Source: Paractinoplanes brasiliensis (GTDB lineage: Bacteria; Actinomycetota; Actinomycetes; Mycobacteriales; Micromonosporaceae). Taken from it: 64,000 nucleotides of DNA. Shown here piece by piece: positions 26,371-35,152 of this stretch; position 1 is the stretch's first letter, and each line of letters begins with the position of its first letter. The stretch spans positions 558,001-622,000 of the forward strand of contig NZ_SNWR01000002.1 of the NCBI RefSeq assembly GCF_004362215.1. Direction: 5' to 3'. The notes beneath the pieces were generated by a model. The model did not search any database, had not been told where the DNA came from, and saw nothing but the letters and a program-made list of their open reading frames with translations. A program made the translations under genes and the position numbers.

Positions 26371-26520
26371 GTTCGACCCCGAATCGACCGGAACAATGTG
26401 CCAGCGGGCCCTCGCCAGCCTGCCTGGCGTCCACGACGATAGCGTGCCCGCAAGCGATCGGCGACAGCCTGCCGTCCGCGACGGTGATCTCTACCAGGGC
26501 GTTCGGCGAGGAAGTTCTGT

Positions 26521-26794
26521 CGTGTTGCGGCGACCTTCCTACCTCGGCGTAACCAACGCGCTCGCTCTGCTGCGGTTGTTGCCGACGAGCGACCGCCACA
26601 AGGACGCCGGAATCCTCGCATTACGGCAACAGGTCGCGGTTCTCGAACGGCAGCTGCATGGTGAACAGGCCCGGTTCACCCCGGCCGGCCGGGTCCGGCT
26701 GCCCCGCCGCAGCCGCTCCGGCGCCGCCCGCCTTGCGGCGGCGGCAGACCTCGGCGGCTGTGAGTCGCGCTGCCGTCCCGCGGCGAGGTCGTAG
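26521..26794 (+). pseudogene. integrase-type transposase N-terminal fragment
   Basis: The frame from about 26521 reads VLRRPSYLGVTNALALLRLL, then KDAGILALRQQVAVLERQL and FTPAGRVRL. This is the usual N-terminus of rve-domain (IS3/IS481-like) actinobacterial transposases. Similarity stops at about 26700, where an Arg/Ala-rich sequence of different character begins. The DDE catalytic core is absent, so it is a truncated remnant. Confidence 0.7.
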
Positions 26795-27037
26795 CGGATC
26801 GCCGCGGCGGGAGACGTGTCCGGCGCCGGGATGAGGGCGGCCACTGCGCTACTGGGCGGTCTGGTGAGCCGTCCATGCTCCTGGACTTCTCCGTGCATCC
26901 GCCCACGAGCTCATGATCACGCTTGCAAGTAGCCGATGACAGGGCACGCCCTCGGCGCATCAAAATGCTTTTTGACGCAACTTCATTGAGGCGTTGGCGA
27001 ACAGAGGAACTGACTCACGCCTGCCCTGGAGCGCGGC

Positions 27038-27193
27038 ATGAAAGTGTTCGCCGATTTTTCGGTCCTACTCAAGATCGCGGTCGTCTGCCCGGTCATCGGG
27101 TTCATCCTCGGCCCGTGCGCGACAGGCACGACCTGGTTCTCCCGATCCGGCCCGGCGCCAGCGGTGCCGGCGCCGAGCGTCTCCGCCCGGTGA
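27038..27193 (+). CDS. possible 51-residue membrane or secreted peptide
   Basis: The short frame begins MKVFADFSVLLKIAVVC, continues through one hydrophobic helix (about 8-27), and ends with a Pro/Ala-rich tail (PAPAVPAPSVSAR). A GGAG lies 7-8 bases before the ATG. The third positions are GC-rich, and the layout of charged start, hydrophobic helix and polar tail is peptide-like. It lies alone between a transposase remnant and the TPR-SARP gene. No family is recognised; it may be a chance ORF. Confidence 0.4.
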   Translation: MKVFADFSVLLKIAVVCPVIGFILGPCATGTTWFSRSGPAPAVPAPSVSAR

Positions 27194-27392
27194 AGATCAC
27201 AACGCCGGCGCGGCCCGGTCGAGACCGGCCAAAGGTCTGTTACGGAGCCGCGTCGGCGTGTGGAGGTGTGCATGCTCTGAGCCGTTCGTCAACAGCGCGG
27301 AATGTTCCCGTCAGCTCCGTCTCCAGTGGGCTTCGGCTCCGGTCACGTTGACGCCCTTCGAATGGCTGCGGTTCGCTAGGCCGGTGGGGTCG

Positions 27393-30300
27393 GTGGGTTT
27401 GGAGATTCGGGTGTTGGGTCCGGTCGAGGTGTGCGCCGGTCACCTCACGATGGGACACGGGCGCCCGCAGCAGGGAGTCGCGTTGGCGGTGCTGGCTGAG
27501 CAGGCCGGCCGCCCGGTGCCGGTGGAGACGCTCGTGCGGTGTGTGTGGGGTGGTGCGCCGCCGTCGGGAGCGGCGCGGCTGCTGAACACCCACATCACCC
27601 GGATCCGCCGGATGCTCGAACAGGCCTGCACCGCCGCCGGTGACGCGGTGATCGAGGTGCCCCGCCGGGCCGGCGGCTATGTGCTGCACGTCGAGCCCGA
27701 CCGGGTGGACCTGCACCGGTTCCGTCGCCTGGCGGCGCGGGCGGAGGCGCGCGACGGTCCGCCGGGCGACCGGATCGCGTTGCTGTGCCAGGCGCTGGCG
27801 CTGTGGCGGGGCGAGGCGCTGACCGGGCTGCCGGGCTCGTGGGCCGAGCAGGCCCGGCACGCGTGGAACCAACAGCGGTTAGCAGCGCTACTGGGTTGGG
27901 CGGCGGCGGAACTGGAGGCGGGCAACCCGTCCGTGGTGATTGACGCGCTGGTGCCGGAGGCGGCGCAGCACCGGCTCGTCGAACCGCTCGTGGCGACGCT
28001 GATGCGCGCGTTGGCCGTGGCCGGGCGGGGCGCGGAAGCCCTGGACCACTACGCGAAGCTGCGCGGACGCCTGGTCGAAGAGCTGGGCACCGATCCCGGT
28101 GCGCGGGTGCGGGCCGTCCACCAGGCGATCCTGCGCGGCGAGTTCGACGTACCGGAAGTGCGGCCGCGGCCCGACGTGGCAGCGCAGCGGGTGGTGCCGG
28201 CGCAGCTGCCCGCCGACGTCCCGGCGTTCGTTGGCCGTGCCGACGAACTGGCCCGGCTCGACGCGGTGTCCCGCGCAACCGGGACGGCGGTCGTCTCGGC
28301 GGTCTGTGGCCCCGCTGGCGTCGGCAAGACCGCACTCGCGATGCACTGGGCGCACCGGGTCCGCGACCGCTTCCCCGACGGGCAGCTGTACGTGAACCTG
28401 CGCGGCTACGACCCCGACCGACCGATGACCGCCGCCGGTGCCCTTGCCCTGCTGCTCGACGCGCTGGGCGTGGCCGCGCAGAACGTGCCCGTCGACTTGG
28501 ACGCGCGGGCCGCGCGGTACCGCACCGAACTCGCCGGACGGCGCATGCTGGTGGTGCTGGACAACGCCGCGACCGTCGAACAGGTGCGCCCGCTGCTGCC
28601 CGGCACCGCGTCGTGCACCACGGTGGTCACCAGCCGGGACCGCCTCGCCGGGCTGGTCGCGCTGCACGGCGCCCAGCGCATCGAGCTGGATCTGCTACCC
28701 ATCGCGGAGGCACGCGCCCTCCTGCGGCGGCTCATCGGCCACCGGGCCCATGCCGCGCCGGAGGCGACCACCGCGCTGGCCGAGCGGTGCGCTCGGCTGC
28801 CCTTGGCGCTGCGGGTCGCCGCGGAGCTCGCCGTCGGGCGCCCGCGCATGCCGCTCGGGGAACTCGCCAACGAGCTGGCAGACCTGCAGCGGCGGTTGGC
28901 GCTGCTGAACGCCGACGGCGACCCGCGAGCCGCCGTGGCCTCGGTGTTCTCGTGGTCGGTACGAAGTCTGCCGCCGGAAGTCGCTCGGGCGTTCCGGCTG
29001 CTGGGGCTGCACCCAGGTCCGGACTTCGACCGCTACGCGGCAGCCGCCGTGACCGGCACCGGCCTGGCCGACGCCGAGGCCGCTCTGGACGGGCTCGCCC
29101 GGGCGTATCTCGTCCAGCCGACCGCTCCGGGCCGGTTCGGCATGCATGACCTGCTGCGCGCCTACGCCAACCAGCTTGCCGCCACGCATGAGTCCGACGA
29201 TGACCGGTGGGCGGCCCAGCTACGGCTTTTCGACTTGTACGTCGCCGCGGCCGGTGCTGCCATGGACGTCCTGTATTCCGACGAGCGCCGCCAGCGACCC
29301 CATGTCGAACACCCCACCACCCCCATGCCGGTCCTTGGCGACAAGGGCTCCGCGCGGCGCTGGTTGGACGCCGAGCGGCCCACCCTGGTCGCGGTCGCCG
29401 CGCGCAGTGCTATGAGCGGCCGCCCGGCACCGGCCGTGCGGCTGTCCTCGATCCTGCATCGCTACCTCGAGAGCGGCCACTACACCGATGCGCTGGACCT
29501 GCACACGCACGCCCACCGGGCCGCCCGCCTCGCCGGCGACGTGGCCGGGCAGGGGTGGGCGTTGTTCGGCCTCGGCACCACGCACCTTCGACTGGACCGG
29601 TACGGTCCGGCCGTCAAGCACCTCCGGCTGGCGCTGGTGCGGTTCCGGCTGGCCGGTGACCGCACCGGGCTGGCCCGCACGCTGAACAATCTCGGCAACG
29701 TCGAATCGCTGCGCGGGAACTACGAGGCGGCCGCCGCGCACCACCAGCACGCGCTGGCGCTGTCCCGGCAGCTGAGCGACCTGTCGGGCGAGGCCCGTGC
29801 GCTGGACGGCCTCGGCAACGTCGAACAGCGGCGGGCCAACAACGATGTCGCCGCCGGCTACCTCCAGCAGGCGCTGGCCCTGTATCGCCGGGCCGGCAAC
29901 CGGTTCGGTGAGGCGAACGCGTCGACCAACCTTGGCCTCGCCGAACAGCGGCTGGGCCGCCACCGTGCGGCGGCCGAGCACCTCGAGCACGGCCTGGCGC
30001 TGTTCGAGCAGTTCGGCCACCGCTCCGGCGAGGCCGCCGCGCTGGACAACCTGGGCATTCTCCACAGCGGACTGAGCCAGCCCGAGCGGGCGGCTGGCTT
30101 TTTCACCCGGGCGCTCGCCCTCTACCGCGAGATGGGCGATCAGGAAGGGCAGACCTGGGCGCTCAACGGGCTCGGCGAGGCGGCCCTGAGCGCCGGCCGG
30201 CCCGGAGACGCCGATGCCCAGCACACCGCCGCGCTCGCCATCGCCACGGACATCGACGCCCGCGCCCAGCAGGCCCGTGCGCACACCGGGCTGGGCCACG

Positions 30301-30461
30301 TCCACCGCACGCTGGGCGACCCGGACCGGGCCGGCCACCACTACCGCCTAGCGCTCGCGATCTACGTGGATTTGCGGTCCCTCGAGGCGGACACGGTACG
30401 GGAGCACCTCGCCGCGCTTGCGTCGACTCCCCGTCAACCCGGTGTCAATCGCGACGGGTGA
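27393..30461 (+). CDS. AfsR-type SARP regulator with NB-ARC and TPR domains
   Basis: The roughly 1022-residue protein has the classical AfsR layout. A winged helix (LEIRVLGPVEV, residues 2-95) is followed by a BTAD domain (to about 250), an NB-ARC/STAND ATPase with P-loop CGPAGVGKT near 303 and the family signature DGQLYVNLRGYDP, and about six C-terminal tetratricopeptide repeats (LGNVEQRRANNDVAAGYLQQ and relatives). It differs clearly from the three AAA_16-type SARPs to the left. The GTG at 27393 is chosen by homology; the frame extends 45 codons further upstream without recognisable sequence. Its targets may be the secreted genes just downstream, which is inference from position only. Confidence 0.9.
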   Translation: MGLEIRVLGPVEVCAGHLTMGHGRPQQGVALAVLAEQAGRPVPVETLVRCVWGGAPPSGAARLLNTHITRIRRMLEQACTAAGDAVIEVPRRAGGYVLHVEPDRVDLHRFRRLAARAEARDGPPGDRIALLCQALALWRGEALTGLPGSWAEQARHAWNQQRLAALLGWAAAELEAGNPSVVIDALVPEAAQHRLVEPLVATLMRALAVAGRGAEALDHYAKLRGRLVEELGTDPGARVRAVHQAILRGEFDVPEVRPRPDVAAQRVVPAQLPADVPAFVGRADELARLDAVSRATGTAVVSAVCGPAGVGKTALAMHWAHRVRDRFPDGQLYVNLRGYDPDRPMTAAGALALLLDALGVAAQNVPVDLDARAARYRTELAGRRMLVVLDNAATVEQVRPLLPGTASCTTVVTSRDRLAGLVALHGAQRIELDLLPIAEARALLRRLIGHRAHAAPEATTALAERCARLPLALRVAAELAVGRPRMPLGELANELADLQRRLALLNADGDPRAAVASVFSWSVRSLPPEVARAFRLLGLHPGPDFDRYAAAAVTGTGLADAEAALDGLARAYLVQPTAPGRFGMHDLLRAYANQLAATHESDDDRWAAQLRLFDLYVAAAGAAMDVLYSDERRQRPHVEHPTTPMPVLGDKGSARRWLDAERPTLVAVAARSAMSGRPAPAVRLSSILHRYLESGHYTDALDLHTHAHRAARLAGDVAGQGWALFGLGTTHLRLDRYGPAVKHLRLALVRFRLAGDRTGLARTLNNLGNVESLRGNYEAAAAHHQHALALSRQLSDLSGEARALDGLGNVEQRRANNDVAAGYLQQALALYRRAGNRFGEANASTNLGLAEQRLGRHRAAAEHLEHGLALFEQFGHRSGEAAALDNLGILHSGLSQPERAAGFFTRALALYREMGDQEGQTWALNGLGEAALSAGRPGDADAQHTAALAIATDIDARAQQARAHTGLGHVHRTLGDPDRAGHHYRLALAIYVDLRSLEADTVREHLAALASTPRQPGVNRDG

Positions 30462-30501
30462 ACCTGGTGCGGACGCTCACTCTCGTCGATGGAGGTCACA
30501 G

Positions 30502-30996
30502 ATGTCCGCTACCAACGCCGTGCGCCGTCGCGTGGGCAGGTTACTGTCCGCCACCCTCGTGGCCGCCGCCCTGGCCACCTTCCTGGCACCGCCACCGGCC
30601 CACGCGACGCTCGGACCGCCGGTGCAGGTCGACATCCAGTTGCGCGGTTCGTCGGGCGCCTACCAGGTCTTGGTCGGTCGGGTCGTCGGCACGATCGAGT
30701 TCGACGACGGCGCCTCCGCCTACCGGTTGTCATTGGTGTTGTGCCGGCAGTCCAGTTACACGACACCCACCGTCCGGGTCAACGTCAACGGCGTACTGGA
30801 GCACAGCATCCAGCAGGACAGCGTGTACCGGTCGCAGATCTGCGGTGGGCACGGTCTGTCCGGGGAACTGGTTCGCACCTTCTCCTACCCCGGTGTCGTC
30901 GAGAACATCTCGATCGGCATCCAGGGCGTGTACTTCGATGGCTCGACCGCACGACCCGTCGGCGACGGCGCCTTCTACCCCAACCCGTACTACTAG
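30502..30996 (+). CDS. small secreted protein of unknown function
   Basis: The 164-residue protein has a Sec signal peptide (RRRVGRLLSATLVAAALATF, cleavage near APPPAHA) and a mature part of about 130 residues rich in beta-type segments, with two cysteines (about 77 and 113). It ends in GDGAFYPNPYY. A strong GGAGG precedes the ATG by six bases. It lies 16 bases before the gene for a secreted NucA/NucB-type nuclease and is probably co-transcribed. No domain is recognised; a partner or inhibitor role for the nuclease is speculative. Confidence 0.75.
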   Translation: MSATNAVRRRVGRLLSATLVAAALATFLAPPPAHATLGPPVQVDIQLRGSSGAYQVLVGRVVGTIEFDDGASAYRLSLVLCRQSSYTTPTVRVNVNGVLEHSIQQDSVYRSQICGGHGLSGELVRTFSYPGVVENISIGIQGVYFDGSTARPVGDGAFYPNPYY

Positions 30997-31012
30997 GCCG
31001 GCGGGTGATCCC

Positions 31013-32173
31013 ATGCTGATCCGCAGACTGGTGACCACGGCGGTGGCGGTGCTCATCGCGACGACCGCCATGCCGCTGCCGGCGAGCGCCCAACCGGCAT
31101 CGCCGGCAATGACCCCGAAGTGTGCCGAGCAGGCCCGCAACGACGCGGCCCTGGCCAGATCGCGGGCGACCACCGCGAAGATGACCTGCGTCGACACGGT
31201 GGCACCGAACACCGGCACGACGACCGCGCTGGCGGTGCCCAGCACCTGTGCTGACAACGACTTCATCTACACCCGGTTCACCGCGTGCGTCATCCGGGCC
31301 GCCATCATGTACGTCTACGAGATACCGACCGGAAGAGTCGTCGGCCACATCAAGTACCGCTTCGACTCCTACATCACCACGTCGGCGTCGTCGAACCACT
31401 GGACGCTCCAGCAGGACTTCGAAATCCTGGAGACCTCGGGCAACCTGGCCGGCACGTTCTTCACCGGCGACGGAGCCTGCCAGCCGTCGTGCACCGCGGA
31501 CGTGTCGTTCCCGAACCGGCCGTTTTCGACCGTTGGCGCGAAAATGAGCGCCACCAACACGTCGACCTCGACGTCGATCACGCCGGGCTCCAATGCGGTG
31601 CAGAACCACCGCACGACCATGCGTCACTGGTTCCACAACGTCGCCTGGGAATACCGGGCGTCCGACAAGATCCCGCTGGAGCCGGGACAAATTCGGTGCG
31701 ACGGCGAATATACCGTCGTCGGCTGCACCTTCCCGGTCCGGCCGGTCTTCACCATCGCGGCCAGGCCCGGCATCATGAGCTTCGCCAAGCACGTCAAGAT
31801 GTCGCTGGACTACCAGCTACCACGCGTCCTGACCCGTATGCGCGACGAGTTCAACGCCACGCAGAACGGCAACAAGGCCTGTCCGGCCAGGATCCCCAAG
31901 CCGTCGAGCGACTGGAGTTGCGACGAATACCCGTTCCGCTCCACCTTGCAGGGGGCGTTCACCAGCAACGCACCGTACGGCCGCACGTTCGCGGGTTGCC
32001 AGATTGACCTGCCGGACATCCCCATCCGTCAGCCCGGCGACGCCGGCGGCTACAACATTTGCCTGATCCCGGCGACCGAGAACACCGCCGGTGGTCTGCT
32101 GCTCAAGGCGTTCTACCGGGACAACCGGGTGCTCGACGGTGAGCGGTTCATCGTCGTCGTCACCGGCATCTGA
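31013..32173 (+). CDS. secreted NucA/NucB-type deoxyribonuclease domain protein
   Basis: The 386-residue protein has a Sec signal peptide (to about residue 28, LPASAQ). A long N-terminal region of about 240 residues without recognised domain is followed by a C-terminal NucA/NucB-like nuclease domain: CPARIPKPSSDWSCDEYPF, with the CDEYPF catalytic motif at about 303-308, and the closing motif NTAGGLLLKAFYRDNRVLDGERF. NucB-type enzymes are extracellular sporulation or biofilm-degrading DNases. Multiple cysteines suggest disulfides. The ATG is in the upstream gene's transcription unit, and a strong hairpin follows the stop. Confidence 0.8.
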   Translation: MLIRRLVTTAVAVLIATTAMPLPASAQPASPAMTPKCAEQARNDAALARSRATTAKMTCVDTVAPNTGTTTALAVPSTCADNDFIYTRFTACVIRAAIMYVYEIPTGRVVGHIKYRFDSYITTSASSNHWTLQQDFEILETSGNLAGTFFTGDGACQPSCTADVSFPNRPFSTVGAKMSATNTSTSTSITPGSNAVQNHRTTMRHWFHNVAWEYRASDKIPLEPGQIRCDGEYTVVGCTFPVRPVFTIAARPGIMSFAKHVKMSLDYQLPRVLTRMRDEFNATQNGNKACPARIPKPSSDWSCDEYPFRSTLQGAFTSNAPYGRTFAGCQIDLPDIPIRQPGDAGGYNICLIPATENTAGGLLLKAFYRDNRVLDGERFIVVVTGI

Positions 32174-32180
32174 AACCCCC

Positions 32181-32225
32181 GATCCGGCGGGACCGTGACC
32201 ACGCGTGGCGCGGTCCCGCCGGATC
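32181..32225 (+). terminator. strong hairpin terminator after the nuclease gene
   Basis: A perfect 15-bp inverted repeat (arms 32181-32195 and 32211-32225) starts seven bases after the nuclease stop. The 15-base loop itself contains the palindrome CCACGCGTGG. Confidence 0.75.
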
Positions 32226-32239
32226 GCAGATGACGCGGG

Positions 32240-32500
32240 CGGTGAGTTCTCCGCCGTCTACGCGGTGGGTTGGCCACACCACCCATGCCGTCCGCCTGGC
32301 CAACGCCGGCCGTCAAGAGCAGGCCTTGGCCTCGGCCGAGGAAGCCACCGGCATCTACCGTCGGCTGGCCGCGGCGAACCCGGACGCCTACCTGCCCGAC
32401 CTCGCGGGGTCGGGCAGGTAGGCGCTTTTCTGTCGGAGCTGGGGCGTCGGGAGCAGGCATTGGCCTCGGCTGAGAGGCCGCCGTCTTGCGCTAAGAGCTC
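32240..32500 (+). pseudogene. decayed tetratricopeptide-repeat gene fragment
   Basis: One frame reads LANAGRQEQALASAEEATGI, then YRRLAAANPDAYLPDLAGS and a stop. A different frame then resumes with FLSELGRREQALASAE. This is the periodic TPR found in large actinobacterial NB-ARC/TPR or CHAT proteins. The frameshift and the lack of flanking coding sequence show it is a relic of one to two repeats. Confidence 0.65.
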
Positions 32501-33065
32501 GACGAGCCGGGCCCTGAAGGGTCAGGCACGCAGTAATGGCCGCATTCAACGGCAGGCGTCATGGGACGTTTACATGTGATACGGCCTTTGTTCGAAAGTT
32601 CAGCCACCGCATCTGATTGCTTCACGCGTCCGACTCGTCCGCGAGCGTGTACGCCTGCAAGCGATCTTCTCGGGCGGTCCGGCTATCGCGCCTCCGGCTG
32701 CCGCTGGCGATATTCGACTACATAAGGGAGGATCGCCGAGCGCAGCGGCGTCCGGATTTGCTTGATATGCAGGTAAGTGCGGGCGAGAGCGGACGTGGCC
32801 CATGAAGCGCCGCACGCGTGATGGCCGTGAGGCGTACGAAGCGTTCCTCCGCGGGGCGCCCCGCCGGGTCGGAGCGCAGTTAGCTCCCGGTGGTCCGTCA
32901 TTCGTGCCCGGCCCCCGAGCTCCCCGTAGCCGCGAGCCGCGCCCTCGGCATAGGGGTTGTCGGAGTTCGTCGTGACGTCGGCCGGACGGCGGATGCGTCG
33001 TGTCCTGGCATTGATTTAGGCTCTGCATCCCTCCGTGAATAGATGGGCTGGTCGTCATTAGTCGA
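32501..33065. other. intergenic region, no supported gene
   Basis: The stretch has lower GC than its surroundings and several short frames on both strands without recognisable homology. A reverse-strand stretch near 32700-32800 (LARTYLHIKQIRTPLRS) looks slightly protein-like but has no start, RBS or family match. Confidence 0.4.
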
Positions 33066-33734
33066 GTGGATCTCGTCGTGCCGGCACGTTTGATTTCGAG
33101 TGTGCGGATGCCGGCGCTGGCCGTCACTACCGGTGGGATGGACGTCGATTGGGTGGAGGTCCCGATAAGTCGCTGGCGAGCCATGCGGCGGCCGATGCAG
33201 AGGCTCCCGTTGGATCCGCGTAGCGCGCGACGTGCACGTCGGTACATCCGGTTCGAGCCGTGGTCCTCGATGGCGCGGCTGGCCCTGCTCTTTGCCTGGG
33301 CGACCGTCAACGCCTTGAACCCGTTCGCGGTCAGCCGGCCGATCATGCTCGTCGCCTGGCTCGCTCTCTTCTTGTGGTCCATCCCTCCTCTCGGTGGCGC
33401 GTTGCCGCGACAGACGCCGTACGTGACCCCAGCAGGTGACCTGCGTGTACCGGAGGTTCCGATCGAGGTCGCCAAGGAATGGGTGAGACTGAACCCAGGA
33501 GTTGTTCCTACCATCGAGCCGCTTCCTCGGCCTCGTTCTCGCCGCTGGTACGCCACCTGGTCAGCGGTCATGCTCATCGTGGCGGTCGCTCTGCTTACGG
33601 TGCTTACGAACGACGGGCGGGAAGACTCCGGCATCGCCTGGATCGGTGTGCTGGTTCTGATCTTCGCCGGCGGCGCCACGGCTCTGAAGACGTTGCCGCC
33701 AGGTTATATCCGCTTCGAGCACAGCGATTCCTGA
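33066..33734 (+). CDS. membrane protein of unknown function
   Basis: The 222-residue protein has four hydrophobic segments in two hairpins (about 77-95, 98-117, 168-186 and 193-211), separated by a polar stretch with proline repeats (VVPTIEPLPRPRSRRW). The GTG at 33066 gives the longest form; ATG at 33138 (MDVDWVEV) is an equally plausible start. It belongs to no family I recognise and has no clear operon partner. Confidence 0.65.
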   Translation: MDLVVPARLISSVRMPALAVTTGGMDVDWVEVPISRWRAMRRPMQRLPLDPRSARRARRYIRFEPWSSMARLALLFAWATVNALNPFAVSRPIMLVAWLALFLWSIPPLGGALPRQTPYVTPAGDLRVPEVPIEVAKEWVRLNPGVVPTIEPLPRPRSRRWYATWSAVMLIVAVALLTVLTNDGREDSGIAWIGVLVLIFAGGATALKTLPPGYIRFEHSDS

Positions 33735-33931
33735 TCGCGACAGTATCTCTGTCTCTGCGGTCGGTCGCCGCGAGCCGCGTCACCGGAGGCGACGCCTCGA
33801 TCGGATATCCGGTTCGGCCGCCGACCGCGCGTGCTGGCTACTGAGCGCTGTCACGCGGTGTGATCAGCGCCGGCCTGGCTTGGCCGCACGCCCGTAGCCG
33901 AGATGAGGGCGCGGCGGTTTGTTCGGTGCCG

Positions 33932-34459
33932 CTATGCAATGGCCGGATCGAAGTCCTCTGGCGTGCTGGCGTATCGAGCCTCGAAGGCGCCGGACAACGT
34001 CGAGTCGCCGGGAACCAGCTGATGGTAGGCATCGCTGAGCCGGTTCTCCGCGTCCTCGTCGTCGGAATCGCTGGAAGCAGCCGGGAGCTCCCGGATCAGA
34101 GAGCCAAGGTCGTCCAGCCCGAGGTAGCGGCAAGCGCTGGCGGCGGCGGCGATCTGAGCGGGATCGCAGCTGTCGGCTGCATGATTCGGGCCGCCGTTCA
34201 TCACCATGCCGTGGACCAGGAGTAGCGCACCAAGGTGGCGGTCACCGATGCCCTCGCCCTGGTGCATGCATGCGCGGTTCCAGACGATATCGGCCGGCCT
34301 GGGTTCGAAGGCATCAGGCACCACGTCAGTGTGCCAGTCAGGCTCTGGGGATGATCGTCGTTCGCTCGATGACCGCAGATATCGACGGCTGGAAGAAGTA
34401 AACGGCGTACCAAGGTCTCGCTCGGTGTCGACGGCGCCTGAAAGTGGATTTGTTTTCAT
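33932..34459 (-). CDS. DMP19/DUF4375-like protein
   Basis: The 175-residue acidic protein contains a helical segment typical of DUF4375/DMP19 proteins: LGALLLVHGMVMNGGPNHAAD, then AAAASACRYLGLDDLGSLI and a tail with an aspartate/glutamate run. Family members are small cytoplasmic proteins of unclear role, often near toxin/immunity or repair genes. The ATG at 34459 has AAGGA just upstream. The open frame continues 5' with Arg/Pro-rich sequence that does not look coding. Confidence 0.6.
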   Translation of the reverse strand: MKTNPLSGAVDTERDLGTPFTSSSRRYLRSSSERRSSPEPDWHTDVVPDAFEPRPADIVWNRACMHQGEGIGDRHLGALLLVHGMVMNGGPNHAADSCDPAQIAAAASACRYLGLDDLGSLIRELPAASSDSDDEDAENRLSDAYHQLVPGDSTLSGAFEARYASTPEDFDPAIA

Positions 34460-34578
34460 GCGTCCTTGACATACCCAGACTGCGGCTACGAACTCGCGCG
34501 AGGGGCTCATCGTCGGCCGCCGAGCGTACGCGGCGGCAGGTGGACGGACCCCCGTCACGCCGTGTCGCGCCAATCGGG

Positions 34579-35052
34579 TTAGCTCAGCGCACGCTCGTGC
34601 CCAGATGAGTCCGTCGTCCAGGCGGTAGGGCCGGGCGACTTTGTCCGCGCACTCTGAGCAGGTGGCCGTATCGCGGCGCCGAAAAGGGTGATCCATAGCG
34701 GAAGGAATGCCATCAACCACGTCCAGGACAGGCGGGAACTCACCACCACGGTGACTTCCGTGGCCCGGGTGTCGCTGAGGTTGGCCGACAAGGGCGCGAC
34801 CCCGGCATCGATGATTGGGGCGATCATGATGCAGAAGAGCAACGCGCCGACCGCGGCCGCCGGGGTCGCCTCGCGGAGTGCGTCGCGCCAGCCGGCCGAG
34901 CGTGGCAAACGGTAGAGGCAAACAAGCAAGATCGTGAGGACTATGCCGGAGGTGGCATCAAACGGCTCATAGCGGCCCTCGGCCGAGCTGATTGCGACGA
35001 TGCCCGCGACGGCTACGCCAGTCAACGCGACCAGGTCGGTTCCTCGACTCAT
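34579..35052 (-). CDS. small membrane protein of unknown function
   Basis: The 157-residue protein has about four hydrophobic helices (LVALTGVAVAGIVAI, IVLTILLVCLY, AAVGALLFCIMIAPIID and WLMAFLPLWITLFGAAI) and a polar C-terminus. The ATG at 35052 follows an in-frame GTG two codons earlier. It has no recognised domain. It lies upstream of the DUF4375-like gene on the same strand, at a distance (about 120 bases) that allows but does not prove co-transcription. Confidence 0.6.
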   Translation of the reverse strand: MSRGTDLVALTGVAVAGIVAISSAEGRYEPFDATSGIVLTILLVCLYRLPRSAGWRDALREATPAAAVGALLFCIMIAPIIDAGVAPLSANLSDTRATEVTVVVSSRLSWTWLMAFLPLWITLFGAAIRPPAQSARTKSPGPTAWTTDSSGHERALS

Positions 35053-35152
35053 GGGCACAAGTTACTGGGCCTGCTCCCCGGACCGGTGATCCTGCGGCGC
35101 CCATGGAGTCCAGCAAGAACGTCCAGGGCACTCTCATACCGCGATCCGAGCA

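Noticed and set aside
5300..26400. Classical antibiotic biosynthetic gene cluster
   Set aside because: Three SARPs suggest one, but no PKS, NRPS, terpene synthase or RiPP core genes are present; only redox, hydrolase and transport genes.
32600..33679. 359-codon reverse-strand open frame
   Set aside because: The forward frame at 33066-33734 has clear membrane helices; the reverse frame is Arg/Ser-rich without domains.
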